This document shows positions 1 to 11,594 of a stretch of DNA of 64,000 nucleotides, one piece after another. Within the stretch, counting starts at the first letter, position 1. Each line of letters begins with the position of its first letter. The stretch is from Chinchilla lanigera. Taxonomy: Eukaryota; Chordata; Mammalia; Rodentia; Chinchillidae. The stretch spans positions 8,352,307 through 8,416,306 of the forward strand of contig NW_004955475.1 of NCBI RefSeq assembly GCF_000276665.1, given 5' to 3'. Both the position numbers and the translations under genes were made by a program. Below the pieces are notes generated by a model that had not been told where the DNA came from, ran no database searches, and worked only from the letters and a program-made list of their open reading frames with translations.

Positions 1-40
<40 letters not shown>
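1..40 (+). repeat. Poly-A tract at the window edge
   Basis: Forty uninterrupted A residues begin the window. It may be the tail of a retroposon lying to the left, or an A-run microsatellite; what precedes it is outside the window. Confidence 0.8.
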
Positions 41-44
<4 letters not shown>

Positions 45-940
45 CTCCAGGGCTCTGAGTTTTAAGCACCACTCTGTTAAACCGCAGAGGAAAGGGCAGG
101 CAAGGAAAGCGGAGGGCAGCTTGACCGCCTGGGGCCTCACCCTGGGCTCTTTTCATCTCCAACCTGAGCAGACACTCTTCACACTCTTAAGCAAGTGACT
201 GAAAAAGTCTCAGGTGAGTGGCTTCTTTGGGGAAGAAGAGAGGGCAAGAGTTCCAAGGTCACCAGGTTAGAGAGAGGCAAAATTTCTCAGACAAGGGAAA
301 GACCAGAGTAAGGATCTGACTGGGGGGGCCTCTATTCATAGGTGCTTGCCGGCCTGGGTCTGATGGCTAACTGGGCATGCATGGGATGAGGGAAGTTGTG
401 CAGGTGTCTCTGTTGTCTCTTTAAGCCTCTGGACCCAGAGCGTGCCAGACTCCCAGGGGAAGTCCCACAGCATTTGTGAGCATTGACTCCTGGGAGACAC
501 TGGGGATATTCTCTAAGAGAATATCCCCATCTAGCCCTGGATTCTTGACTTTTACAGGTGTCCATTGCCTATAGGAGTCCTCCACTTGGCCACAACCTCC
601 TTGTGTGACAGGACCTGGAAATGTGCCCAGTTAGGTGGGGTGATTTGTCCTGCAGAGTGGTTAAACTGGAGAAAACTTGCTGTGAGATGAGAGGGGAAGA
701 GGCAGAATGCACGGCAAGTCCCTCCTCATCCCATAGACCACATGGGTCTCTGATGTAGCCCAAATCAAACCAAGTTGTCAGAAGCTGAGTTATAATCATC
801 CTTGTGTTCCTTTTGAGGAGAAAGGTAGGGTCTGGTACATACCGTAGGTGATGGAGATACCTGTAGTTTGGAGCCAGAGAAATTTGCATCAAACTTCAGG
901 TTCTGCCTCTTCTTAGACAGGAGAGGTTATTTAGGTTCCA
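41..940. other. Intergenic sequence with a perfect palindrome
   Basis: No gene recognised. The short open frames on the - strand here have no protein character. The 27-base palindrome at 502-528 is listed separately. Confidence 0.6.
502..528. repeat. Perfect inverted repeat, 13-base arms and one-base centre
   Basis: The left arm GGGGATATTCTCT is followed by a single A and the exact reverse complement AGAGAATATCCCC. The flanks do not extend the symmetry. It could form a tight hairpin or cruciform, or be a dyad-symmetric protein site. Confidence 0.9.
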
Positions 941-1062
941 TGACTTCTGAGAGCACTAGCTTTCTCATCTGTGTATAAAATGAAATTTGTATGAGAGAAT
1001 GGATGAGAATACTTGGACTGTAGTAGGTGCTTAATAAATGTTAGCCATCGCTGCCGTCACCA
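940..1062 (+). repeat. MIR fragment
   Basis: The order CTTTCTCATCTGT-GTAAAATGA, then TAGTAGGTGCTTAATAAATGTTAGC, is the 3' half of the MIR SINE. Confidence 0.7.
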
Positions 1063-1482
1063 TTAGCATTTGGTGAATGCCTCCTGTATGCCTGCCCCCA
1101 TGCTTGGCTGGTGTACAGAAGATAAAAGAGAAGCAGCGCTTTCTGCTCCAGGTTAGTATCTCATGGGAAAGCTAAGGCACACACAAATAATGAGAAATGC
1201 AAGTGACAGGCAGTACCGTGGGGATATGGAGCTCAAAGAAGGGAACAGACCCTGTGGGCTAGGGCTTTTGAGGAAGGCCACCCAGAAGTAGGTGCTTAAA
1301 TATTGTCTGGAAAGATTGATTCCAGTTTGAGGAGGGAGGGTGGAGAAAAAGGACAGCTTTCCTGGCTGTAGTCAGCCCACGCCAGCACTGAAAGTTGCCA
1401 ACGTTCTGGCCTCATGTTGGATTCTTGGGGATTTATCAGGCTCAGTCCGAGAGTCAGCTTTGGGGCTGTATGTACTGAATTA

Positions 1483-1500
1483 GCCACTGGAGGGCAACAG
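1483..1500 (+). promoter_or_regulatory. CTCF-like motif
   Basis: CCACTGGAGGGCAACAG resembles the CTCF core CCACTAGGGGGCAGT. About 7.5 kb upstream of EFNB1. Motif match by eye only. Confidence 0.3.
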
Positions 1501-1717
1501 AGCTTGAGAAATAGGGAGGCTGCTAGAGAAAGGAAAAGATTTCCTGGGGTACTCCAAGAGCTAGAGGGAGAGGAGAAGAAGAAACGGAGGGAAAGGGAAC
1601 AGGAAGTAAAAAAAATTAAGATGCGTTATGCTCATGTACTAACTCCCTGTGAGGAATACAATCATTATGCACTGCAAACATATACTAATAATTTAAAAAA
1701 AAAAGAAAGATTTCCAA

Positions 1718-1848
1718 GCTGGCTGTGGTAGCACACGCCTGTATTTCCAGCTGAGGCAGGCAGGATTGCAGTGAGTTCAAAACCAGTCTGAGCTCCATAG
1801 TGAGTTCAAGGCAGCCTGAACTACATAGTGACACCCTGTCTCAAAACC
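1718..1848 (+). repeat. B1 SINE with internal duplication
   Basis: GGCTGTGGTAGCACACGCCTG, GAGGCAGGCAGGATTG and two AGTTCAA..CAG.CTGA blocks show the quasi-dimeric B1 structure, ending in CACCCTGTCTCAAAA. Confidence 0.85.
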
Positions 1849-1861
1849 ACCCCCCACTAAA

Positions 1862-3205
1862 AAATCCTGAAGCCTCCCTTTCTCTACCTCAGGGCCCTAC
1901 CCCTGCCCTCCCTGTCTTTGAAGCGTTAAGCCTTCCTCAGAAGCTCTCAAACTTCTTGCCTTAGGTACCTCTGCCCTGGGCAGGCCATCAAGCCTAGGAA
2001 GAAAGTTTGCTTTCCACACTCCCTCTCTTCCAAGTAAGGCAGAGAGGGCTATGGGCTCTGCTTTGTGTGCTGCAGAGGTGCTGTGAGAGACAAACTGGCT
2101 GGCCCAGGGAAATTTATACGCCTCTGAGGGACTGGATTCTGGGTGAGGAAGGTGCTCACAGTTTGCCAGCTGAGGTCCTCACCCCAACCCTTTCACAGGC
2201 AGCTCTGCGGAGGTGGAAGTCTGGTCAGGGCTGGGTACGTAGACTAAGGGCTAAGGAAGAAAAGAAGAAACTGGGCTGTTGCAGGGAAGTACTCTCAGCC
2301 TAGGCCCTGGGACCTTGCTGGTGGTAGGTGGGAGGGAAGATTGCTACCCCAAGATGAAAGAAGTTGTGAGGGTGAGTCCGAGGGGAGGTCTCAGGGTCAG
2401 TGATCCAGGATGAGTTGTCTCAGGGCAGTGGGAAGGTAGTGCTCCTGGGTGCTGTACACAGAATCTGCCAGTACTTATCTGGCCAGTTGTGTCCAGCCCC
2501 TTATCTGTTCCCAGGATATCCCCAGGGGCTCACCAGCCCATCTCCCAGCAGTTTGGAGTTATCAGTGGAGAACACGCAGAACCTGACCCGTTAGCCTCAG
2601 GAAGAGGGTAGTGCTGGTCCTCCATGTACTCCTGGTGTTTAGGATCACCTATGGTGTCCCATGTGTTCATTAAGGAGCCACGAGTAGGCCTGGACAGCGA
2701 TGTGACTTTTCCTCAGTGTCATCATCACCAGCCCTCTGAGACAGAGAACTAGGCTGAGGTCAGTGACAGGTTGGGGACAGCTGCTGATCCTCACCCTCAA
2801 ATTCCTAAACTCCTGACTGTGATGAATGGCCAGGCGCGTCCTTGCATATCCCCCAGGTAACCAGAGTGAGGAAGCAACAGGTGGACTGGGCCAGGTGCTG
2901 CAGCCTTCTCTCCCTGGGCCATGGAGAAGACAGGATGGGGAACTGCTAGATGAGGCTGAGTCCAGATCAGTGAAACCCAGGAGGGTAGGGCTGTCTGAAG
3001 ATGAGCCTGGGGTCCAGCTGCAGTTCAAGCTCTGTCTACCTGCTATGCACAGGGAGCCATGCTCTGGCTCTCAAAATGCTCTGTTCCAGGCACTTTTCAA
3101 GGGTGGGGCTAGGCCATTCGCCTGCACAAAGCCTGCAGCTTTTGGACAGATGTCTAGGAGTCTGGAGGAGGGGCAAAGGGGCATGAGGTAAGGGTAAAGA
3201 GAGAT
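1862..3205. other. Intergenic unique sequence
   Basis: No gene, RNA or repeat recognised with confidence. Short overlapping frames on both strands here show no family resemblance. Confidence 0.5.
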
Positions 3206-3210
3206 GGACC

Positions 3211-3351
3211 ATCAGGCATGGTGGCAAACGCCTATAGTCCCAGCATTCAGGGGAAGAGGCAGGAGGATTGCCATGAGTTCAAGGCCAGCCTGGACCACAT
3301 AGTGAGTTCAAGGCCAGCTTGAGTTACATAGCAAGACCCTGTTGAGAAAGT
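3211..3351 (+). repeat. B1 SINE
   Basis: GGCATGGTGGCAAACGCCTA start, duplicated AGTTCAAGGCCAGC block and CAAGACCCTGTT end. Its tail runs into an AGAGAC microsatellite. Confidence 0.88.
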
Positions 3352-3392
3352 GAGAGACAGAGACAGAGACAGAGACAGAGACAAAGACAGAG
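3352..3392 (+). repeat. (AGAGAC)n microsatellite in a SINE tail
   Basis: About six units of AGAGAC directly after the B1 end. Confidence 0.85.
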
Positions 3393-3394
3393 AC

Positions 3395-4760
3395 TGACTA
3401 GGCCCATCTCAGAGGGCAGGCTCCTCTCCGTTACTGGCGATCTCTTGCCATTAGCCTGACCCAGAGCCAGGCTGGCACCTGGCAGACCAAGATGATCTCA
3501 GGGCAAACGCCCATAAAGCAGGCATGCAGCTGGGGCAGGGACAGGCAGGGGCTGGGGGTAGTGTGTGCTTGGACCTTTGGCCTTTAGGACCAGACCTTGT
3601 TTCCTTGGCCATGGTAGTGAAACCAGATTTACAGAGCTTACCCACCTGGACTGATTAGACCTAGCTCTAGGGGCGTGGCACAGTCAGCAGGAAGAGTGGG
3701 AAGTGTTGGCCCCACCCTGAGCTTGCCCTGAGACTGACCTGGAGATAGAGCTACTTGGGGAAAGCAAGGTATTTGTGGAGGAGGGAGGGCAGCCTGGGCC
3801 CAGCAGGGAGCCCAGCTGGTCACAGCTAGGAGGCAAGTGGGGACAGAGGGTAGAACAAGAGAGAAGCAGGGGTGGGGGTAGGGGAGAGGGACGGGGTGAG
3901 AAGCTGGCTGGGTAATAGAGGCATTTGCAAACTGAAGTTGGTGGGTGTGGGATGCAACCAGATTGTGCCCAGAGCCTGGTATTTCTCTTCTCTAAAGTCG
4001 GTCTATCAATAATAACCTCAAGGATGCGGTGAAGATTAACCAGAGGTAACATAGCTCCAGGTAGAAGCACCCATCCACAGAGCCTGACTTGGGGGCTGAA
4101 GATGTGGGCGCTCTTCCCCTTCCTGGTGGGAATGGATGCATATATCTGTGAGGCACATACACGCAAAGGCAGACACAGACAAGAGGCATGGCATGACCAG
4201 AGATGACTGTAGATAGAGTTGCTAGGCCTCTTTGAGTGCTTCCAGTTGGCATCACCCTAGCCCTCGGGTTGGGATTCTTGTTCTCTGAGCCTTCAGTCTG
4301 CTTTTCCAAGGGTTAGCTCTAGCTGGGTCAAGTGGATCATCAAGGCCCACACACTCCTTTCCAGAACCTTGGGCTGTCCGTGTAGAGTTAGACCTAGATG
4401 TTCCCAGCTATGTGACCTTGGGTGCGCTACCTTACCACTCTGTGTCTCAGAGGATCAGACAGGGAGGGAGAGGTCCAGGACAAGGGCCACCAGAATAGGA
4501 AGTGTGCATATATTCAAGCACCTGCATGGATGAGAGTGAGCATGACAGAAAGTGGGTCTGAGACTCTGAATTCCAAGAGGGCAAATCCAGGTTTGCCGTG
4601 TGGAAGTGAAAAAGAATGAGAGCTTGGTGTGAACATGTGCACGTGTGTGGGAACATGGGAGGAGCTGAGGAGTATGTGTGTGGCACACAAAGCATGCGTG
4701 AACGGGTACAAACGTGTGTGCCTGGGGAGGAGAGTGCTCGGTAGGAGGCTCTGTGGAAGA
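3395..4760. other. Intergenic, no gene recognised
   Basis: Mostly unique sequence with a purine-rich patch near 3840-3905. The longest open frame (- strand, 160 codons) is low-complexity Pro/Ser-rich, the kind expected from the complement of purine-rich DNA. Confidence 0.5.
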
Positions 4761-4764
4761 ATAA

Positions 4765-4945
4765 GAATTTCCATTTAGTAAGCCCTGCGGCAGGCCAGGT
4801 ATGATGCCAAGCCCTTTATGGGCATTAGCTCATTTGCCCCTCACCACAGCTCTGTGGACAAGGAGCATCTCTAGCTTACAGAAAAGTGACTGATACACAC
4901 TGAGATGACGTGACTCGCCCTAGGAGACACAGCTGAGCAGCAGTA
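4765..4945 (-). repeat. MIR fragment, antisense
   Basis: The succession GCCAGGTATGATGCCAAGCCCTTTATG-like, then TTACAGA-AAAGTGAC, then GAGACACAGCTGAGCAG, is the reverse complement of MIR. Confidence 0.65.
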
Positions 4946-5258
4946 ACATGCTGGCTTGAAGTTTAGTGTACCTTTCTTCCCCTTAGTGTGAGCAGCTGAG
5001 CTGGGAAGGAGCTACTCTTAGCTGGGGTGGGGAAGTGAGGCAGGGGGTTGCTGCACAGCCCCTGAGGCTTCTTGCAGGCTACAGATGTTCTACAACCCTG
5101 CGTTCACAAGGCCGCAGATACTAATTCTGCAGTTGGCCTTCCTGTGGGCAGGGCTTGTTGGGGCTCCTCTTTGGGTCACCAGCATTGATCCAGTTACAGG
5201 CCAGCAGAGGGGCAGAGCTCAGGAAATGTCTACAGACTTGAATACTGAGGGGTGTATT

Positions 5259-5260
<2 letters not shown>

Positions 5261-5296
<36 letters not shown>
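5261..5296 (+). repeat. (GT)n microsatellite
   Basis: About 17 GT units, ending in GCATGCGTGTG. Alternating purine-pyrimidine, so capable of Z-DNA. Confidence 0.95.
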
Positions 5297-5299
5297 ATG

Positions 5300-6095
5300 C
5301 GTGTGGTGACACAGAGACCTGAGAGTCTTGGGTGGGGGATGACAGCCAGTATGGTAGGGAAAGATTGGATAAGACAGGGTCCCATCTCGCACATATCCTG
5401 CCATCCTCTCAGACTCCCCTGGCAGATCATTTTTCCCTCCCTTGGGGGCCTGACTCACTATATCCGAGGCCTGGCTTGGGTGGGTCAGGGCGTGGGAACT
5501 TAGACTCACGGGCCTGGCTGTGGCAGGAAGTAGGGCTAGCCCTGTTCCTGAGGCTCCTGCATCTAGTGTGGGAAAGTTGAGGCAGAAAGGCTATGCCAGG
5601 ACCGACCAGGGGTGACCAGCGAGTGGAGTAGGCCTGGATATAGTGAGTCCTCTCTTCATTTCCTCTGCTACCTCATGCCCCCTCCCAGTTTGAGCCATGG
5701 GCAAATTCAGGAATTGCTTTTGTCTCCCCAGGTCTCAAGCCTCATCTCCCTCATCTGGCCTGGGGCTGTCTTTCCAGGGACAGTGGGCATGTTGGCTTCG
5801 GAGAGGGAGAACCTGAGGCTGCATCTGTAGTTGACAGGAATGGCCCTAGCTGATAAGGAGTTTGGGCTGCAACACAGATGACCTTTCCTAGGCCTCGTAG
5901 CCTCCTGGAGGACTGAACAAAGCAGAGTCCTGGCCATCCTGAAAGCCGCTGCTTTCCAGGCATGAGCCAGCTTTTAACCAGGAATGAACCAAATAAGCAA
6001 GTAAGCAGTTGGAGTGGACATGTTACAAATCGGTATGGATGGGGAATGGGCAAATATTTTGGGGACAGACACACCAAGTGCAAGATCCTGCTCCA
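5300..6095. other. Intergenic, nothing recognised
   Basis: No repeat family or gene identified on either strand. Confidence 0.45.
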
Positions 6096-6099
6096 CCCA

Positions 6100-6258
6100 C
6101 TGATCAGCTCAGGGACCTCCCATGTGTCATTTCTTCCCTCTGAGCCTTAGTTTTCCCCCTTAAGTAAAATGGGACAGAAGAACTCATCTTAAATAGAAGT
6201 GAAAAGAAAAACATCTAACATGGTTCTTAACACATAGTAGGCGCTCAAATAAGCAGCA
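6100..6258 (+). repeat. MIR fragment
   Basis: CAGGGACCTCCCATGTGTCATTT, CTGAGCCTTAGTTTTCCCC, AAAATGGGAC, then CATAGTAGGCGCTCAAATAA follows the MIR consensus in order. Confidence 0.7.
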
Positions 6259-6348
6259 GATATTCAGGTTTTGATATCATGGCATGCATTTCGGGGATCC
6301 TAGTCTGTCAACTGGACTACCTGAGTGGCCTTGTACTTTTCCTTCGCG

Positions 6349-6415
6349 ATGCTACAGATTCACCCCAGGGCCTCTTACATGACAGGTGTGCACTGTGCCA
6401 GTGAACTCCACCCAA
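6349..6415 (-). repeat. Degraded ID SINE, antisense
   Basis: GATGCTACAGATTCACCCCAG, then GTGTGCACTGTGCCAGTGAAC and CTCCACCCA, parallels an antisense ID element (tRNA-Ala derived), with many substitutions. Confidence 0.5.
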
Positions 6416-6938
6416 AGCGCCCTTGTACCTTGTTCTTATATCTCCTTGCTTAGGCCCCAGAGCAAAGTGCAGCTGGGAGCAGAGAGGCCCTACACAGGTC
6501 TCATTCTTCCCTATCTACACAGAGCCATCTCACGCTCAAGTACCTGTCTCTGAAGGTAGGAGTAGCTCAGCATATTCCTTTTTACTTTCTCCCAGATAGA
6601 ACCACAGGGATCAATCGAAGAAGCAGTGAGAAACTCAGGAGCTCAACCTCCCATTAAGTGATATAATGGATATGAAGCTACACATATAGTAGATCATTTA
6701 GGGAATGTTGCTCACCTAATTATCTCCATAAAGAAGCAGCAGGAAGACTTTCCACCCTTGGTAGTTCCAAAGTCAATCCAAACCCAGTTTTTTCTCTTAG
6801 TCCTTTCCCATCCTCCGCACAACGGGCAAGGCTACGCCTGCCCCAACTCTTAGATTCAAACGTCTGTGCCAGGCTTGCGTGGGCCACGCCTTCCGGTAGG
6901 AGCTCCCGGTTTGTCCCAAGCGTTTGCAGTGCTATAAA

Positions 6939-6957
6939 GTACCAGCAGGGGGAGACA
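6939..6957 (+). promoter_or_regulatory. CTCF-like motif upstream of the EFNB1 promoter
   Basis: GTACCAGCAGGGGGAGACA is close to the CTCF core CCAGCAGGGGGCGCT, with all central G positions present. It lies about 1.3 kb upstream of the inferred start and could mark an insulator or loop anchor. Not tested. Confidence 0.45.
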
Positions 6958-7359
6958 TTAGCACGTGGGTACATCGGCTGGGGTCCGACTAGGGAGAGTG
7001 GATCGGGCCGGGAGGGTCTGTGTTATGGGATACAGCCAAATTATAAGCAAAGAGGAAAGGAGGGGCGGAGAGAATGGGCTAACGCTGGAAGACAAAGACC
7101 CAAGTGGTGAGGCCAAGAGATGCTGGAATTGGGCATCCCAGAGCCAGGATGCCCACTTACGCTTTTTCGAAAGGCTCCTGCCCTGCACCTTTTCCTATTT
7201 GTGTTCTCTTATACCCGCTTGCCTATCCTGGGGCCTTGCACGGGGCAGGACTCTAAATCTGTGCTCCCAGGGGTCCCACTATGCTCAAAGTTGAGATTCT
7301 GCAGGCTTAGGTCTCCGTGCAGAACTCGCTTTCTCCTCTGGAAGAGTACTTTTCCTGAT

Positions 7360-7790
7360 TCTCCACCACCCGCCGGTACTGCTTTGGCTTTGAAATAGGG
7401 ACGACTCATTCTGAAAGTGAAAAGAAGAAAGCCCACCAGAGCCCTAGTGAGACGGGACAGGGAGCAGTCAGGCTGTCCTCGCCCACCCAGTTCTGGAGGC
7501 TCCTGAGCCCCAGCCACACACTGCTAACCGCATTTGTTTGGAAAGGCAGACAATCCGTTTCCAGGACGAAAGAGGAAAAGCCCATCAGAGCCCTACCTGT
7601 GACGGGACAAGGAGAAGGCAGGCTGCCTTTACCCATCCAGCACGTAAGCCTCCTGAGTCACAACCACCCACTGCTACCGCTGTTATGTTCCGTGCAAACC
7701 GAGCGAGCTTTTCGACAGCCAAAGAAGAAAAGAAAAGCCTACCAGAGCCCTAAGTGAGACTGGACTGGAAAAAGACTGCCCTTGCCATGG
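7360..7790. repeat. Diverged tandem repeat, period about 149-157 bases, roughly 2.8 copies
   Basis: The anchor CAGAGCCCTA recurs at 7437, 7586 and 7743. Each is preceded by a purine run (AAAGAAGAAA-like) ending in GCC and followed by GTGAGACGGGAC-like sequence. Between anchors, CCACCCACTGCTACCGC-like blocks also recur (near 7360, 7520 and 7665). The copies differ by many substitutions and small indels. It resembles no transposon I recognise. Confidence 0.8.
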
Positions 7791-7845
7791 AAGTGGGCAC
7801 GGAGCAGGACTTCAGGGCTGCTCTGCGTACCCGCGCATATGCGTG

Positions 7846-7853
7846 TATAAAAG
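7846..7853 (+). promoter_or_regulatory. TATA-like box upstream of the CpG island
   Basis: TATAAAAG is a good TATA match about 1.1 kb before the EFNB1 start codon and just after the tandem repeat array. It could serve an alternative upstream start, but no initiator or transcript evidence supports it. Confidence 0.25.
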
Positions 7854-8039
7854 AGAATGGAAGTACCGTGCTTTCTTGGGGTACTTGGGACAGGGCTAGT
7901 CGGCCCCAGGTCAGTGGACGAGGGTGTTGACCAGATGTACAGGGAGGAGAGGAGGCAGCTCTTCAGAAGCGCCAACTTCCCACGGGCTGAGCGCTCTGGC
8001 GACAGGACTAAGGGAGACCCAATCCTAACCGCAGGAGCC

Positions 8040-8231
8040 GCACTCTCAGATTGGTTCCCTCGTGAGCGCGGCGTCCTTAAGAGCTCCCTGAAACTCCGCC
8101 CCTTTCCTGCTCTGGGGGCGTGGCATGGGGCAAGGACCCCGTCACGGAGCCCGCTATTGGCTAGGAGAAGCAGGGTTGGCTTTGCGTTCGCCTGAGCAGG
8201 GGAGTAGATAGCTTAGAGGTAGCGGAGGGAG

Positions 8232-8235
<4 letters not shown>
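8040..8235 (+). promoter_or_regulatory. Core EFNB1 promoter, TATA-less CpG-island type
   Basis: Two inverted CCAAT boxes (ATTGG at 8050-8054 and 8156-8160, the NF-Y type) flank GC boxes CCGCCCC (8097-8103) and GGGGGCGTGG (8114-8123, SP/KLF type). No TATA box lies within 100 bases upstream of the presumed start near 8230. This arrangement is typical of broad CpG-island promoters. The activity call is inference from motif layout and position before the 5' UTR. Confidence 0.6.
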
Positions 8236-9112
<877 letters not shown>

Positions 9113-11577
9113 TGAGTAACTTATCCGCTCCGGTCCCTAGGGGCCGGAGGCACTCCTTCGGGGTGAGGCCGCGCGCCCCCGAGTGCGAGTGGGGAGGTGT
9201 CGGAGGAGGAGCGGCGCCCCGTTTTGTCTCCTGCTTTTTCCAGTGTTTTCTTGTGAGCAGGCGAGGCAGGGTGCGGTGGGGTGGGTGGGGGTACTTGGCC
9301 GGGTGGTGACCCCTCGGCTTCCCTCGGCTTCCTGGCCCTCGCCTCCGCACGTCTCAGATCAACTCGAGAGGGTCGCACCAGGCGACCAGAGCTAGGGAGT
9401 CCGGGTGCTCCAGAAGCCACCCAAAAGCTGGGTGGGGGCGAGAACGCAGTCCTCCCCGGGGCCCCTGAAAACGTGGTGGTTTGCGTCCGAGGCCACTCGG
9501 GGGTCTAGCTTGACCTGGGCGGAGGACGAGTCGGAGCACTGGTTTTTCATTTGCTTAGTTGTGAGGGGAACGCGGCGCGGGACCCGGCGCCTGCGGCGAG
9601 TAGCAGCGCCTGCATCTCTACTCCGGCTTCTCCCATTTTCATTTCTCTTTCTTCCCTGTTTGCTTCCCTGGCTTCGCTGTCTCTTGTTGCCCCCCCCTCC
9701 TGCCGGGGCGGTAGAAAGGCGGGCGCCGCTCCCAGGCTCACAAAGGCGGCGGGTGGAGAGGGGCGGAGTGGGAGAAGGGTTGCGTGTGTGTGTGTGGGGG
9801 GGTCTGTCCAGCGCCCGTCGGGGGTCCAGTGGAGCCCGCAGCAGAGCTTCTTGGGGGCCCACCGAGGCACAGTGTGGTGGCAGAGCCAGAGAGGGAGGAG
9901 GGTGGAGAAGGAACGATTCCTGCCCAGGCAGGTTCCGTTGATCCCCCACTCTGTGTCCCTCAGATCGGACAGTAGTGCTTAGCTTTCTCCGAGAGGTGTT
10001 TTGGGCGGGGGGTGGCTAGCGATACAAAGGAGAGTCTTCCCCTTCATAACTCCCCCCCCCACTCCAAACAACACACACCTTTTAGGGCGGTGGCTCAGTG
10101 GTTTGTGGGCTGTTAGTGGGGAGTCGCTGGGCCTGTTGTGACCTCTGAACCTTTTCCTTTTTTGGCAGCCGGGAGTCGGGTTAGAAACTGGGGTCAAAGT
10201 CCCTCTCCACTGTTTTCTGGAGGTCCCAGGAGTGTGCGGACAACCCCACTTAGTGGGAAGCTAGGGGCCCCTGACCTGCCCCATCCATGCTTTCCAATTC
10301 CTGTAACTGGAATTTCTTCCTGTCCACTCTTTGGAGCGCCCCAATAACTTCCCAGGCTCCTGCGTGCTTTGGCCTCTTGGGTCCCTGGGGGCGGTGCATC
10401 TCTTGGCCCTGGAGTGAGAGAAGGCGGCTTCTTTAGTCCTCTTTGGGTTGATATAAGGTGCTATTACACGTCGGTGTGATGGCTAAACCAAGATCAGAGT
10501 GGAGGGTTCTATCTCCTACCAAGAAAAGAACCAGCAAGAATTTCTTCTCTACCAAGAAGCTAAATTGGGTGCAGCACTCTCCTGACTGCAGGGGCTCAAA
10601 ATGGTCTGAGGGCCCTGGGCTAATGATCCCGTGGGGGAAGATCGTGAAGTGCCCAGTTCTGCCCTGTAAGGGTGGAGGCTGGAAATGCTTTTGCGAGCCA
10701 GTAGAGTTGAAATCCGCCCGTAGTAGCCCATCCTAGGGGCTCATGGGAGTGACCTAATTGCTCTCTCGGGTCTCTAACCAGAGATAGCATGCAATTCCAC
10801 AGCTGGAAAGGAGCCGTCCTGCAGAGTTGAGGGCACTGAGAGAAACGAGATCTATCTAAGCCTCCTCCTTTTTGTGTTCTGAACCTTTAGTGTTCTGGAC
10901 TAGTTTATAGATTTGGGGAGGTTTTGTCCCCTCTGCCTGTCCTTCTCCTCCTCAAGATGAGGGCAGGCATACTGAGGTGGAGATGAGGGTGCTGTGGACT
11001 CAGTAGAACCTACCCAAATTCCATCCTGTAATCAAGCAGATCCCGGGAATGGTCCGGGACCTCTCCTGCCTGGTGCACTGCCCCCCACAAGTTCCTTGTA
11101 CCCTCAGGGGTCTGGAATGCAGCCGTTGTCTGTGTGTGTTGGCTGAGCTTGGAGTAGAGGGCAGGAGGACAGGAGGGAAGCACTGCCCTCGGCTCCGCTG
11201 GAGCTCTGGGGGCTGTCTCTGCCACCACACCCAACCTGCAGGCTGACACAGCCTTTCAAATAAGCCGTCTCTCTGTCTGCCTCTGTCCTGCCTAAGCGCC
11301 CTGTCTCAGGCCCATGTCGGTCACCCTCTCGCCCTCTGGTAGCCTCCATGAGCTGCGTTCACCTCTCCTCTCCGCCTGCTATGCTCGCCTGCTCTCCTGC
11401 TTTCTCACACTCCCTCTCACTCTTAGTCACTCTCTGCTTCTTTTTCTCAAGTCCTTTTGTTTCTCGCACATGCCCGTGCTCTCCCTCGCAGGCTCATTTT
11501 CTCTTTTCCCTCCCTTCATCCTCTCCTGGCTTTTGGTCTCTGTTCAGCCCCTTCAGGAGCTGACACCCCCCACACTA

Positions 11578-11594
11578 AAAAAAAAAAAAAAAAT
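11578..11594 (+). repeat. A-run in intron 1
   Basis: Seventeen A residues follow a pyrimidine-rich stretch (11,280-11,570). No SINE body precedes it. Confidence 0.8.

Noticed and set aside
7857..8195. 112-codon frame upstream of EFNB1 as a divergent or upstream gene
   Set aside because: Runs through promoter motifs in GC-rich DNA with no recognisable protein; probably chance.
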